Source: DATKRB01 sp035532415
GTDB lineage: Bacteria > Actinomycetota > Acidimicrobiia > Acidimicrobiales > RAAP-2
Length of the DNA: 64,000 bases
NCBI GenBank assembly: GCA_035532415.1
Contig: DATKRB010000006.1
Location: 59,792-123,791 of the forward strand
Reading direction: 5' to 3'
Made by a program: the position numbers and the translations under genes. Positions 56,248 to 64,000 of the stretch are shown here, in pieces. Position 1 is the stretch's first letter; the number at the start of each line of letters is the position of its first letter. The notes under the pieces are model-generated. The model did not search any database and had not been told where the DNA came from. It saw only the letters and a program-made list of their open reading frames with translations.

Positions 56248-56412
56248 GTGGCGAAGAACGAGAAGCGGGTACAGGTCACGCTGGCCTGTGAGGTCTGCAA
56301 GCGGAGGAATTACATCACCATGAAGAACAAGGTGAACGACCGCGAGCGGATCGAGATGCAGAAGTTCTGCCGTTGGGACCGCAAGCACACCCTCCACAAG
56401 GAGACCCGCTGA
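56248..56412 (+). CDS. rpmG: 50S ribosomal protein L33
   Basis: A 54-residue L33: AKNEKRVQVTLACEVCKRRNYITMKNKVNDRERIEMQKFCRWDRKHTLHKETR. The first zinc pair (Cys14, Cys17) and Cys41 are present, but the fourth position is Asp44 instead of Cys, so zinc binding may be altered. The GTG at 56248 has GGAGGAAAGG upstream. It sits between tRNA genes and secE, the usual actinobacterial place. Confidence 0.93.
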   Translation: MAKNEKRVQVTLACEVCKRRNYITMKNKVNDRERIEMQKFCRWDRKHTLHKETR

Positions 56413-56507
56413 GCTGACCACCCCCCGCTGGTGGTAGTCTCCCTGATCGCTCCCCAGGTCAGGTGACATCGAGCACCCGCCGGAGGACGACCGAGGGCGA
56501 CCCTCAG

Positions 56508-56580
56508 AGGGCAGTAGCTCAACTGGTAGAGCACCGGTCTCCAAAACCGGCGGTTGGGGGTTCGAGTCCCTCCTGCCCTG
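56508..56580 (+). tRNA. tRNA-Trp (CCA)
   Basis: Acceptor arms AGGGCAG (56508-56514) and CTGCCCT (56573-56579) pair fully, with discriminator G at 56580. The anticodon loop CTCCAAA gives CCA (codon UGG). The T arm is standard and the 3' CCA is not encoded. secE follows 64 bp downstream. Confidence 0.96.
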
Positions 56581-56643
56581 CGCGAACGCCACCGCGCCGG
56601 CGGGGCCATCGCCGACCCATCCCATCGATTCGGAGCACGGACC

Positions 56644-56940
56644 GTGAACCGCGAGACCAAGCGCATGATGCAGCGCCAAGGACAGATGGAGGCCGACGGC
56701 AGTGCCTCTGCCCGTCGTCAGGCGCAGGCTCCGGCGAAGCGGCCGGCGCGAAAGCGGACGTCAGCCCGCGACTTCCTCCGCCAGGTCCGCGAGGAGCTCC
56801 GCCAGGTAGCGTGGCCGAACCGGCCGGAGATGGTCAACTACTCCACGGTGGTGCTGGCCACCCTGGTCTTCATGATCACCCTGATCTTCGTGCTGAACCT
56901 GCTCTTCGGCAAAGCCGTCTTCCTCCTCTTTCAGAAATGA
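56644..56940 (+). CDS. secE: Preprotein translocase subunit SecE
   Basis: A 98-residue SecE with a hydrophilic, basic N-terminal half and one membrane helix: the conserved FLRQVREELRQVAWPNRPEMVNYSTVVLATLVFMITLIFVLNLLFGKAVFLLF spans about residues 45-97. It stabilises SecY in the translocon. GTG 56644 is used; ATG 56665 is an alternative. nusG follows after 46 bp. Confidence 0.94.
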   Translation: MNRETKRMMQRQGQMEADGSASARRQAQAPAKRPARKRTSARDFLRQVREELRQVAWPNRPEMVNYSTVVLATLVFMITLIFVLNLLFGKAVFLLFQK

Positions 56941-56986
56941 CCTCCACCCTCTCCCCCCGCCCACGACCCGAACCGATTCGAACGGT

Positions 56987-57715
56987 GTGCCCGTGACCCT
57001 CCCAGACAACGACCAGAGCCCGACCGGCGACGCGATCGCCACCGGCGCGACCGAGGGCGGTGCGGAGTCCGACCCCGTCGCCGACGCGGCTCCGGGGGAG
57101 CCGGACGTCCTCGGCGAGGACGAGGGGGACGAGGACGAAGAGGCGGAGGAGATCGTCCCGAGCCCCTACGACCGGCCCGGGCGGTGGTACGTCGTCCACA
57201 CGTACTCGGGTTACGAGAACAAGGTCCGTTCGAACCTGGGCAACGTGGTCGCCTCGCGGGGCATGGAGGACCGGGTCTTCGAGGTGGTCATCCCCATGGA
57301 GGACGTGGTGGAGTTCAAGGGCGGCAAGAAGGTCGTCGTCCAGAAGAAGGTCTTCCCCGGGTATCTGCTCGTCCGCTGCGACCTCGACGACGACACCTGG
57401 GGCGCGGTCCGCAACACGCCGGGTGTCACCGGGTTCGTCGGGCCCGGTACCAAGCCGACCCCGCTGTCGCGCCGCGAGGTCGAGAACATCCTCCAGGTCA
57501 AGGCCGAGGGTGCGGAGGCGCCCGTCAAGCGGAGCCGGCCGAGGCTCGAGTACGAAGTGGACGAGACGGTCCGGGTGAAGGAAGGTCCGTTCGCGGACTT
57601 CTCGGGCCAGATCGCCGAGATCAACGAGGACCAGCTCAAGTTGAAGGTGCTGGTCAACATCTTCGGGCGGGAGACGCCCGTCGAGCTCGAATTCAGCCAG
57701 GTCGCCAAGTTGTAG
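56987..57715 (+). CDS. nusG: Transcription termination/antitermination factor NusG
   Basis: A 242-residue NusG. An acidic N-terminal extension of about 60 residues (GEDEGDEDEEAEEIVPSP) precedes the NGN domain (RWYVVHTYSGYENKVRSNL...VFPGYLLVRCDLDDDTWGAVRNTPGVTGFVG) and a C-terminal KOW domain (VRVKEGPFADFSGQIAEINEDQLKLKVLVNIFGRETPVELEFSQV). The extension is typical of actinobacterial NusG. GTG 56987 is used; GTG 56993 is an alternative. Confidence 0.96.
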   Translation: MPVTLPDNDQSPTGDAIATGATEGGAESDPVADAAPGEPDVLGEDEGDEDEEAEEIVPSPYDRPGRWYVVHTYSGYENKVRSNLGNVVASRGMEDRVFEVVIPMEDVVEFKGGKKVVVQKKVFPGYLLVRCDLDDDTWGAVRNTPGVTGFVGPGTKPTPLSRREVENILQVKAEGAEAPVKRSRPRLEYEVDETVRVKEGPFADFSGQIAEINEDQLKLKVLVNIFGRETPVELEFSQVAKL

Positions 57716-57784
57716 CCGGTTCCCGAAGGCCGCCGGGGACGAGATCCCCGGGGCCGACGGCGATGACGACAGTCAGGAGGCGCG

Positions 57785-58216
57785 ATGCCGCCCAAGAAGC
57801 GAGTGCTCGCGATGGTGAAGATCCAGTTGCAGGCCGGCTCGGCCACGCCCGCGCCGCCCGTCGGCACGGCCCTGGGGCCCCATGGCGTGCAGACGATGGA
57901 GTTCTGCAAGCAGTACAACGCGGCGACGGAGTCCCAGCGGGGCACGGTCGTCCCGGTGGAGATCACCATTTACGAGGACCGGAGCTTCACCTTCGTTCTG
58001 AAGACCCCGCCCACCCCGGTCCTGCTCCGTCAGGCGGCCGGGCTCGACAAGGGGTCGGCCACCGCCGGCCGCGAGCAGGTGGCGGTGGTCACCGAGGACC
58101 AGTTGGCGGACATCGCCAAGGTCAAGCTCCAGGACCTCAACACCGACGATCTCGAGGCCGCGAAGCGGCAGGTGGCCGGCACTGCCCGGTCGATGGGCAT
58201 CGCCGTCAGCCGCTGA
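57785..58216 (+). CDS. rplK: 50S ribosomal protein L11
   Basis: A 143-residue L11: KIQLQAGSATPAPPVGTALGPHGVQTMEFCKQYNAATESQRGTVVPVEITIYEDRSFTFVLKTPPTPVLLRQAAG and the C-terminal rRNA-binding LADIAKVKLQDLNTDDLEAAKRQVAGTARSMGI. It forms the GTPase-associated centre with 23S rRNA and L10. Starts at ATG 57785. Part of the rplK-rplA pair. Confidence 0.97.
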   Translation: MPPKKRVLAMVKIQLQAGSATPAPPVGTALGPHGVQTMEFCKQYNAATESQRGTVVPVEITIYEDRSFTFVLKTPPTPVLLRQAAGLDKGSATAGREQVAVVTEDQLADIAKVKLQDLNTDDLEAAKRQVAGTARSMGIAVSR

Positions 58217-58283
58217 CGACCGGCGACCGGCGACCGGCGACCGGCTACGGGCGCAGGCAAGGGAAGGACGAAGGAAGAGGGAA

Positions 58284-59009
58284 ATGGTGCAGCACGGGAA
58301 GAAGTACCGCGAGTCGATCGGCAAGGTCGACCGGGAGGCCCAGTACGGGCTCGCCGAGGGCGTCGATCTGGTGAAGACGACGGCGCCGGCCAAGTTCGAC
58401 GAGACAGTGGAGCTGGCGGTCCGCCTGGGGGTCGATCCGCGCAAGGCGGACCAGATCGTCCGCGGCACCCTGTCCCTGCCCTTCGGTACCGGGCGCACGG
58501 TCCGGGTCGCCGTCTTCGCCGCCGGCGAGCAGGCAGCCGAGGCGAGGGCCGCCGGAGCCGATGTGGTCGGTGCCGACGACCTGGTGGCTCGTGTCTCCGG
58601 TGAGGGCTTCCTCGACTTTGACGTGGCCATCGCCACCCCGGACCTCATGGGGAAGGTGGGAACGCTGGGTCGGGTGCTCGGTCCGCGGGGCCTGATGCCG
58701 AACCCGAAGACGGGCACGGTCACCACCGACGTGGGTCGGGCGGTGGCGGAGTTCAAGGCGGGCCGGGTGGAGTACCGGACCGACAAGGTGGGCAACGTCC
58801 ACCTGCCGGTCGGCAAGGTCTCCTTCGCCAACGAACAGCTGCTCGGCAACATCGGTGCCGTGCTCGACGAGCTCCAGCGGGCGAAGCCGGCTTCGGCGAA
58901 GGGCCGCTACGTGCGGACGATCACCGTCTCGTCGACCATGGGCCCCGGAGTCCGGATCGACCCGGCCCGGATTCACGAGACGGAGGAGGAGCTGGCCGCC
59001 ACGGCCTGA
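58284..59009 (+). CDS. rplA: 50S ribosomal protein L1
   Basis: A 241-residue L1: GKKYRESIGKVDREAQYGLAEGVDLVKTTAPAKFDETVELAVRLGVDPRKADQIVRGTLSLPFGTGRTVRVAVF, with MGKVGTLGRVLGPRGLMPNPKTGTVT in domain II and SSTMGPGVRIDPA near the end. It builds the L1 stalk and can repress its own operon. Starts at ATG 58284 with an AAGGAAGAGGG Shine-Dalgarno. Confidence 0.97.
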   Translation: MVQHGKKYRESIGKVDREAQYGLAEGVDLVKTTAPAKFDETVELAVRLGVDPRKADQIVRGTLSLPFGTGRTVRVAVFAAGEQAAEARAAGADVVGADDLVARVSGEGFLDFDVAIATPDLMGKVGTLGRVLGPRGLMPNPKTGTVTTDVGRAVAEFKAGRVEYRTDKVGNVHLPVGKVSFANEQLLGNIGAVLDELQRAKPASAKGRYVRTITVSSTMGPGVRIDPARIHETEEELAATA

Positions 59010-59372
59010 GCCGTACCTGCCGCCCACCCGGCCCGGCCGTAAAAGCGTCCCCCCGCACCCGGCCGAGGGCGGGCGACGCCGGTGGGCCGGGTGGATGCCG
59101 GATGGCGGGGCCGGCCCGGCCGTACTAGGGTGCCGGGACGGCTCGCCGGCCGTGGGCAACACGCCAGCCAGCACGCAGCGAGCACGAAGACAGACGCCGC
59201 AGACCTCCGGTGCACCCCCGGGTGCCTAATGGGCCCAGCCGGGCCCGCCTGATGAGGCGACCCAGGCAGCCCGAAGGGCCTGCCCGAGTCCGTCGCACTC
59301 CGGAGGGATCGGCCCCGCAGCCGGGAGGGTCATCCCGGCACCGGCACCTCACCGTGCCGCGAGGAGGTCGCG
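59010..59372 (+). promoter_or_regulatory. rplJL upstream region with candidate L10 leader
   Basis: The 363-bp gap has no coding signal. TAGGGT (59126-59131) could be a -10 box. A stable hairpin, GGCAG-CCC / GGG-C-CTGCC at 59265-59284 with a GAA loop, is preceded by TGATGAGGCGA (59250-59260), like the kink-turn region of L10 leaders. L10(L12)4 would bind it to repress rplJL. Not confirmed by alignment. Confidence 0.5.
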
Positions 59373-60059
59373 ATGGACAGTCCCCGAGCAGAGAAGGTCG
59401 CAGTGGTCGACGAGGTGCGCGAGCGCCTCGCCGCCGCCTCGGCCTCGGTCGTCACCGAGTACCGTGGCCTGGCCGTGGCCCAGCTGGCTCAGCTGCGCCA
59501 GACCCTGACGGCAGCGGGCGGCGACTACAAGATCTTCAAGAACACCCTGGTCCGGCTCGCCGTCGCCGACGGTGAGCACCGGTTGCTCGAGCCCCTTCTC
59601 GCCGGCCCGACGGGCATCGCCTTCGTGCACGGCGACGTCAGCGCGGTGGCCAAGGCGCTCCGGGACTTCTCGCGGGCGAACGCCCACCTCGTGGTGAAGG
59701 GCGGCCTGCTCGACGGGAACCTGCTCTCTTCCGCCGAATTGGCCACGCTGGCCGACCTGCCCTCCCGTGAGGTGCTGTTGGCGAGGATCGCCGGCGCCAT
59801 CGCGGCGCCGATGCGCCAGCTGGGCGCCCTGATGGAGGCGCTCCCGCGGAACCTGGCGTACGGGCTGTCGGCCCTTGCCGACCTCCGTGGCGCCGCCGCT
59901 CCGGCCGCTCCGGAGGCGGAGGCTTCGTCGGCGGCTGTCGAGGACGCAGGCATCCGAGAAGCACCTGCCGAGGCCGCACCCGCCGAGGCTCAGCAGGCGG
60001 CCCGAGAGACAGACGCCGAGGCCGCACCCGCCGAGGCCGCGGCACCCGCAGACGGCTGA
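59373..60059 (+). CDS. rplJ: 50S ribosomal protein L10
   Basis: A 228-residue L10 (typical about 170). The core SPRAEKVAVVDEVRERLAAASASVVTEYRGLAVAQLAQLRQTLTAAGGDYKIFKNTLVRLAV continues to MRQLGALMEALPRNLAYGLSALADLR. It is followed by an Ala/Glu-rich tail of about 50 residues (EAEASSAAVEDAGIREAPAEAAPAEAQ), an extension also seen in some actinobacteria. It anchors L7/L12 dimers. The ATG at 59373 has GAGGAGG upstream. Confidence 0.96.
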   Translation: MDSPRAEKVAVVDEVRERLAAASASVVTEYRGLAVAQLAQLRQTLTAAGGDYKIFKNTLVRLAVADGEHRLLEPLLAGPTGIAFVHGDVSAVAKALRDFSRANAHLVVKGGLLDGNLLSSAELATLADLPSREVLLARIAGAIAAPMRQLGALMEALPRNLAYGLSALADLRGAAAPAAPEAEASSAAVEDAGIREAPAEAAPAEAQQAARETDAEAAPAEAAAPADG

Positions 60060-60135
60060 CCGCCGCGGACAGCACGCCTGACCAGTAGACAGCACGGCCA
60101 CGACCGAATCGATCGGAATCACGAAAGGAAGCAAC

Positions 60136-60528
60136 ATGGCAGGGAGCCTTACCAAGGATCAGATCCTCAACGGCATCAGCGAGCTCTCGGTGCTCGAGCT
60201 GAGCGAGCTGCTGAAGGAATTCGAGGAGAAGTTCGGCGTGACGGCCGCAGCGCCGGTCGCCGTTGCCGCAGCGCCGGCGGCCGGCGGTGGTGAGGCGGCG
60301 GGCGCGGAAGAGGAGCAGACCGAGTTCGACGTCGTGCTGACCGGGGCCGGGGACAAGAAGATCCAGGTCATCAAAGAGGTCCGCTCCCTGACCAGCCTCG
60401 GACTCAAGGAGGCGAAGGATCTCGTCGACAGCGCTCCGAAGGCGGTGCTCGAGCGGGCCAGCAAGGAGGATGCCGAAAAGGCCAAGGCCGCGCTCGAGGG
60501 TGCAGGCGCCACGGTCGAGCTCAAGTAG
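60136..60528 (+). CDS. rplL: 50S ribosomal protein L7/L12
   Basis: A 130-residue L7/L12: N-terminal dimerisation helices (LTKDQILNGISELSVLELSELLKEFEEKFGV), an Ala-rich hinge, and the C-terminal domain EFDVVLTGAGDKKIQVIKEVRSLTSLGLKEAKDLVDSAPKAVLERASKEDAEKAKAALEGAGATVELK. It recruits translation GTPases. Starts at ATG 60136 with AAAGGAAG upstream. Confidence 0.97.
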   Translation: MAGSLTKDQILNGISELSVLELSELLKEFEEKFGVTAAAPVAVAAAPAAGGGEAAGAEEEQTEFDVVLTGAGDKKIQVIKEVRSLTSLGLKEAKDLVDSAPKAVLERASKEDAEKAKAALEGAGATVELK

Positions 60529-60552
60529 CAGCGGGACCCGTCGAACCGGGCC

Positions 60553-60582
60553 CCGCCCCGGCTGGTGCTCCCGCCGGGGCGG
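60553..60582 (+). terminator. Hairpin between rplL and rpoB (attenuator-like)
   Basis: Arms 60553-60562 (CCGCCCCGGC) and 60573-60582 (GCCGGGGCGG) pair perfectly around a 10-nt loop with no U tract. Position between rplL and rpoB matches the attenuator known in other bacteria, reducing read-through into rpoB. Confidence 0.55.
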
Positions 60583-60586
60583 ATCC

Positions 60587-60615
60587 TTGACGATCCGGGT
60601 GGCAGCTCCTAACCT
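60587..60615 (+). promoter_or_regulatory. rpoB promoter
   Basis: TTGACG (60587-60592), a 17-bp spacer and TAACCT (60610-60615) form a near-consensus promoter in the rplL-rpoB gap. Transcription from about 60622 would leave a leader of about 250 nt before the TTG at 60870. The rest of this 341-bp gap (60529-60869) shows no other gene. Confidence 0.7.
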
Positions 60616-60869
60616 GTCGCCCAGTCGTACGGTGGAGTCCCGATCGAGTGGGTCCAGAGCTTCCGGTTCTGCGGGTTGCGTCCCGGCCTCTTTCAGGGTA
60701 GGCTCTCGGGTTGCCGTGCGTTTCTCCTCCCTTCTTGCTTGCGCTAGCGGCTGAATGGCGCGCGCGACGGCTACCTTCCGGACCCAAAACGGGCCCGATC
60801 TCGTCCACCTTCAGCAGTTGAGCAGTTCCCGTTCGATCCGCCAGCACCCCATCTGGGAGGAGTAGGCCG

Positions 60870-63800
60870 TTGCCTGCACGGTCCCGCAGTCCCGAGCGCG
60901 TCAGCTTTGCCAACATCGACGAAGCACTGCCGTTGCCGGATCTGATCTCGATCCAGCGCGACTCCTTCAAGTGGTTCCTCGACAAGGGCCTGGCCGAGGC
61001 GTTCGACGACATCAGTCCGATCGAGGACTTCACCGGTCAGCTCAGCCTCGAGCTCGAGTTCGACCCCACGGACCCCGATCTCCGGCCACCGCCCAAGTTC
61101 TCGGTGGACGAGTGCAAAGAGAAGGACATGACGTACGCCGCCCCGGTCTTCGTCCGGGCGCGGTTCCTCAACGCCACCACCGGGGAGATCAAGGAGCAGA
61201 CCGTCTTCATGGGGGACTTCCCGATGATGACGGACAGGGGCACGTTCATCGTCAACGGGACGGAACGGGTCGTGGTGAGCCAGCTCGTCCGGTCGCCCGG
61301 CGTCATCTTCCAACCCGGCCGTGATGCCAAGACCATCTTCACCGGGACCATCCATCCCTACCGGGGCGAGTGGATCGAGCTCGACGTGGAGGCGAAGCCC
61401 TCGCGTGACGTGACGGCCGGTGCCCGGGTGGCCCGGAAGCGCCGCCTGTCGCTCTTCGTGCTCCTGCGCGCCCTCGGCTACGGCGAGGAGGCCTTCCTCG
61501 AGCGTTTCGTCCGGCACTTCGAGTTCCTCAGCGGACAGTGGGAGAAGGAGCGCGGCCTCGCGCCGACCCGCGAGGAGGCGCTGCTCGAGATCTACAAGCG
61601 GGCCCGCCCGGGCGAGCCCCTCTCGGTGGAGGCGGCCCGCCAGTACTTCGAGAACGCCTTCTTCCATCCCAAGCGCTACGACCTGACCCGGGTCGGCCGC
61701 TACAAGTTGAACCGGAAGCTCGGCCCCGAGATCGAACGCATCTCCGAGCTCTTCGACATCGAGCTGGAGCGCCCGGCCCCCGGCCAGGGGGTGCTGAGCC
61801 CGTCGGAGATCCTGGCGTCGGCCACCTACATGCTCCACCTGGCCCTCCACATGGCCGATGGGGACTCGACGTACCGCATCGACGACCAGGACCACTTCGC
61901 CAACCGGCGGATCCGCTCGGTCGGTGAGCTCATCCAGAACCAGGTCCGGGTGGGCCTCTCGCGCATGGAGCGGGTCGTTCGAGAGCGCATGACCACCCAG
62001 GACGTCGAGGCCATCACCCCCCAGACGCTCATCAACATCAGGCCGGTGGTCGCCGCGGTGAAGGAGTTCTTCGGGACCAGCCAGCTGAGCCAGTTCATGG
62101 ACCAGAACAACCCGCTGTCGGGCCTGGCCCACAAGCGGCGGCTGTCGGCGCTCGGACCGGGCGGCCTCTCGCGTGAGCGGGCCGGCTTCGAGGTCCGTGA
62201 CGTCCACAGCTCCCACTACGGGCGGATGTGCCCGATCGAGACGCCGGAGGGCCCCAACATCGGCCTGATCGGCGCCCTGGCCACCTACGCCCGGGTGAAC
62301 GAGTACGGGTTCATCGAGACCCCCTACCGCCGGGTGGTGGACGGGCGGGTGACCGACGACGTCGTGTACTTCGCCGCGGACGAGGAAGAAGAGCACGTCA
62401 TCGCCCAGGCCAACACCGCCATCGACGACGTGGGCCAGTTCACGGAGGACCGCGTGCTGGTCCGCCGCGGCCCGCAAGGGACCGGCGTGCGGGTCGGCGC
62501 GACCAACACGTCCTACGGCACCACGAGCGAGCTCGACTTCGTTCCCCCCTCCGAGGTGGACCTGATGGACGTGTCGCCGAAGCAGATCGTCTCCGTGTCG
62601 ACGGCGCTCATCCCCTTCGTCGAGCACGACGACGCGAACCGTGCGCTGATGGGCGCCAACATGCAGAAGCAGGCGGTGCCCCTGGTGGTCCCCGAGGCCC
62701 CGTACATCGGGACCGGCGTGGAGGCACGGGCGGCCCGCGACGCCGGCGACGTCGTGCTGTCCGAGGGCGACGGCGTGGTCTCGGAGGTCACCGGCGACCA
62801 GATCGTGGTGGAGTACCGGCCCGGTCAGAAGGACCGGCTGGGCCATCCCCTCGCCCGGAAGATCTACCGGCTGGCCAAGTTCCGCCGATCCAACCAGAAC
62901 ACCTGCATCAACCAGAAGGTCCTCGTCGCCGAGGGGCAGAGCGTGGCCCTCGGGGACCTGCTGGCCGACGGACCTTCCACCCACAACGGTGAGCTGGCGC
63001 TGGGCAAGAACCTGCTGGTCGCCTTCATGCCGTGGGAGGGCTACAACTACGAGGACGCGATCATCCTCTCCGAGCGCCTGGTGCGCGACGACGTGCTGAC
63101 CTCCATCCACATCGAGGAGCACGAGGTCGACGCCCGCGACACGAAGCTCGGGGCCGAGGAGATCACCCGCGACATCCCGAACCTCTCGGAGGAGATCCTC
63201 GCCGACCTCGACGAGCGCGGGATCATCCGGGTCGGCGCGGAGGTCGACGCGGGGGACGTGCTGGTCGGCAAGGTCACGCCCAAGGGGGAGACCGAGCAGA
63301 CGCCCGAGGAGCGGCTCCTGCGGGCCATCTTCGGCGAGAAGGCCCGCGAGGTGCGCGATACCAGCCTCAAGGTCCCCCACGGCGAGTCCGGCAAGGTGAT
63401 CGACGTCCGCGTCTTCTCCCGCGACGACTCGCACGAGCTGCCGCCCGGCGTGAACCAGCTGGTGCGGGTGTACGTGGCGCAGAAGCGGAAGATCTCGGAG
63501 GGCGACAAGCTCGCCGGTCGTCACGGGAACAAGGGGGTCATCTCGAAGATCCTGCCGGTGGAGGACATGCCGTTCCTCGAGGACGGGACCCCGGTCGACA
63601 TCATCCTGAACCCGCTGGGCGTGCCCAGCCGGATGAACGTCGGCCAGGTGTTGGAGTCCCATCTCGGGTATGCCGCACGCCACGGGTGGCAGGGACTCGA
63701 GACGGCCGAGGACGCAGGCACCAGCGGCCGGGGCGACGGTGCGCAGCGCAAGACCCGGCCCCGCACCCAGCCGGCCGCCTGGGTGGCCACCCCGGTCTTC

Positions 63801-64000
63801 GACGGTGCCCACTGGGACGAGGAGGAGGACGCCGGCAAGCACCCGACCATCCAGAAGCTCTTCGAGACCCTGAAGCCGGACTCGGCGGACGAGACCGTTC
63901 AGATCAAGCCGACGGGCAAGGCGGTCCTGTTCAACGGCCGGACGGGCGAGCAGTACGACAACCCGATCTCGGTCGGCTACGTCTACATCCTCAAGCTCGC
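60870..64000 (+). CDS. rpoB: RNA polymerase beta subunit, 3' end cut by window
   Basis: The first 1043 residues of RpoB. The start TTG (60870) has GGGAGGAG upstream. The protein begins PARSRSPERVSFANIDEALPLPDLISIQRDSFKWFLDKGL. The rifampicin region GTSQLSQFMDQNNPLSGLAHKRRLSALGPGGLSRERAGFEVRDVHSSHYGRMCPIETPEGPNIGLIG (near 62070-62280) keeps the residues of sensitive enzymes at the main resistance sites as far as I recall them; THKRRL of mycobacteria is AHKRRL here. An acidic insertion near 63700-63840 is actinobacterial. The end of the gene lies beyond the window. Confidence 0.97.
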   Translation, partial: MPARSRSPERVSFANIDEALPLPDLISIQRDSFKWFLDKGLAEAFDDISPIEDFTGQLSLELEFDPTDPDLRPPPKFSVDECKEKDMTYAAPVFVRARFLNATTGEIKEQTVFMGDFPMMTDRGTFIVNGTERVVVSQLVRSPGVIFQPGRDAKTIFTGTIHPYRGEWIELDVEAKPSRDVTAGARVARKRRLSLFVLLRALGYGEEAFLERFVRHFEFLSGQWEKERGLAPTREEALLEIYKRARPGEPLSVEAARQYFENAFFHPKRYDLTRVGRYKLNRKLGPEIERISELFDIELERPAPGQGVLSPSEILASATYMLHLALHMADGDSTYRIDDQDHFANRRIRSVGELIQNQVRVGLSRMERVVRERMTTQDVEAITPQTLINIRPVVAAVKEFFGTSQLSQFMDQNNPLSGLAHKRRLSALGPGGLSRERAGFEVRDVHSSHYGRMCPIETPEGPNIGLIGALATYARVNEYGFIETPYRRVVDGRVTDDVVYFAADEEEEHVIAQANTAIDDVGQFTEDRVLVRRGPQGTGVRVGATNTSYGTTSELDFVPPSEVDLMDVSPKQIVSVSTALIPFVEHDDANRALMGANMQKQAVPLVVPEAPYIGTGVEARAARDAGDVVLSEGDGVVSEVTGDQIVVEYRPGQKDRLGHPLARKIYRLAKFRRSNQNTCINQKVLVAEGQSVALGDLLADGPSTHNGELALGKNLLVAFMPWEGYNYEDAIILSERLVRDDVLTSIHIEEHEVDARDTKLGAEEITRDIPNLSEEILADLDERGIIRVGAEVDAGDVLVGKVTPKGETEQTPEERLLRAIFGEKAREVRDTSLKVPHGESGKVIDVRVFSRDDSHELPPGVNQLVRVYVAQKRKISEGDKLAGRHGNKGVISKILPVEDMPFLEDGTPVDIILNPLGVPSRMNVGQVLESHLGYAARHGWQGLETAEDAGTSGRGDGAQRKTRPRTQPAAWVATPVFDGAHWDEEEDAGKHPTIQKLFETLKPDSADETVQIKPTGKAVLFNGRTGEQYDNPISVGYVYILKL

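Noticed and set aside
56413..56440. Hairpin ACCACC/GGTGGT after rpmG as a terminator
   Set aside because: Short stem, no U tract, and it overlaps possible promoter sequence for tRNA-Trp; not strong enough to call.
1..64000. CRISPR arrays, insertion sequences, prophage genes
   Set aside because: No regularly spaced repeats with unique spacers, no transposase or integrase motifs, and no phage structural genes were seen on either strand.

Overview
This is a GC-rich, gene-dense chromosomal segment of an actinobacterium. The evidence is F420-type luciferase-like oxidoreductases, a MarP-type membrane serine protease, a PHS-type phosphate permease behind Streptomyces-like PHO-box repeats, an MptB-like polyprenol-phosphomannose mannosyltransferase, GTG/TTG starts, and many genes with a TANNNT box 5-9 nt before the start codon and no Shine-Dalgarno (leaderless mRNAs). 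A deep lineage such as Acidimicrobiia is plausible, but the window does not prove it.

1-17.9 kb: CoA-ester and xenobiotic-type catabolism. Enoyl-CoA hydratase (cut by the window edge), NDP-forming acyl-CoA synthetase, VOC protein, amidohydrolase, AMP-forming acyl-CoA ligase, two LLM oxidoreductases, APH-like phosphotransferase, alpha/beta hydrolase, methyltransferase, aldehyde dehydrogenase, SDR, carboxymuconolactone-decarboxylase-like protein and a two-domain VOC protein. A phoU and a divergent phosphate permease interrupt it, with a PHO-box-like repeat between them.

18-22.2 kb: high-affinity phosphate uptake, transcribed in the unusual order pstB-pstS-pstC-pstA. A second phoU lies at 43.4 kb.

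22.3-31.7 kb: a secreted sevenfold repeat protein divergent from marP, then a GH15 glucoamylase/trehalase-like enzyme, an MBL hydrolase, a SHOCT-like small protein, an internally deleted cold-shock gene, an SDR, tRNA-Ser(CGA), a CoA transferase, tadA and tRNA-Ser(GGA).

31.8-35.1 kb: ffs (4.5S RNA), dnaX, recR (no ybaB between them) and a SixA-like phosphatase. 35.1-39.4 kb: thiolase, methylmalonyl-CoA epimerase, acyl-CoA carboxylase beta and a small epsilon-like subunit (propionate/odd-chain metabolism), and an S51-like protein lacking its nucleophile. 39.4-51.7 kb: two tandem cyclophilins, lysC-asd, phoU2, rmuC, a UDP-sulfoquinovose-synthase-like gene, a membrane-anchored Pro/Thr-tailed protein, citrate synthase, TesB thioesterase, GtrA.

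51.7-55.5 kb: yajQ, tRNA-Tyr, a small accessory segment with a vapBC toxin-antitoxin pair flanked by degenerate copies of the tRNA 3' end, then the MptB-like transferase.

55.5-64 kb: GNAT acetyltransferase, tRNA-Thr, tRNA-Met, rpmG, tRNA-Trp, secE, nusG, rplK, rplA, rplJ, rplL and rpoB (cut by the window end), the conserved transcription/translation locus.

I found no CRISPR array, prophage, insertion sequence or clearly new multi-gene system. The more unusual items are the tRNA-Tyr/vapBC att-like repeats, the leaderless 10-codon leader before the MBL gene, the 14-bp palindrome abutting tesB, the deleted cold-shock gene and the lone sulfolipid-type epimerase.
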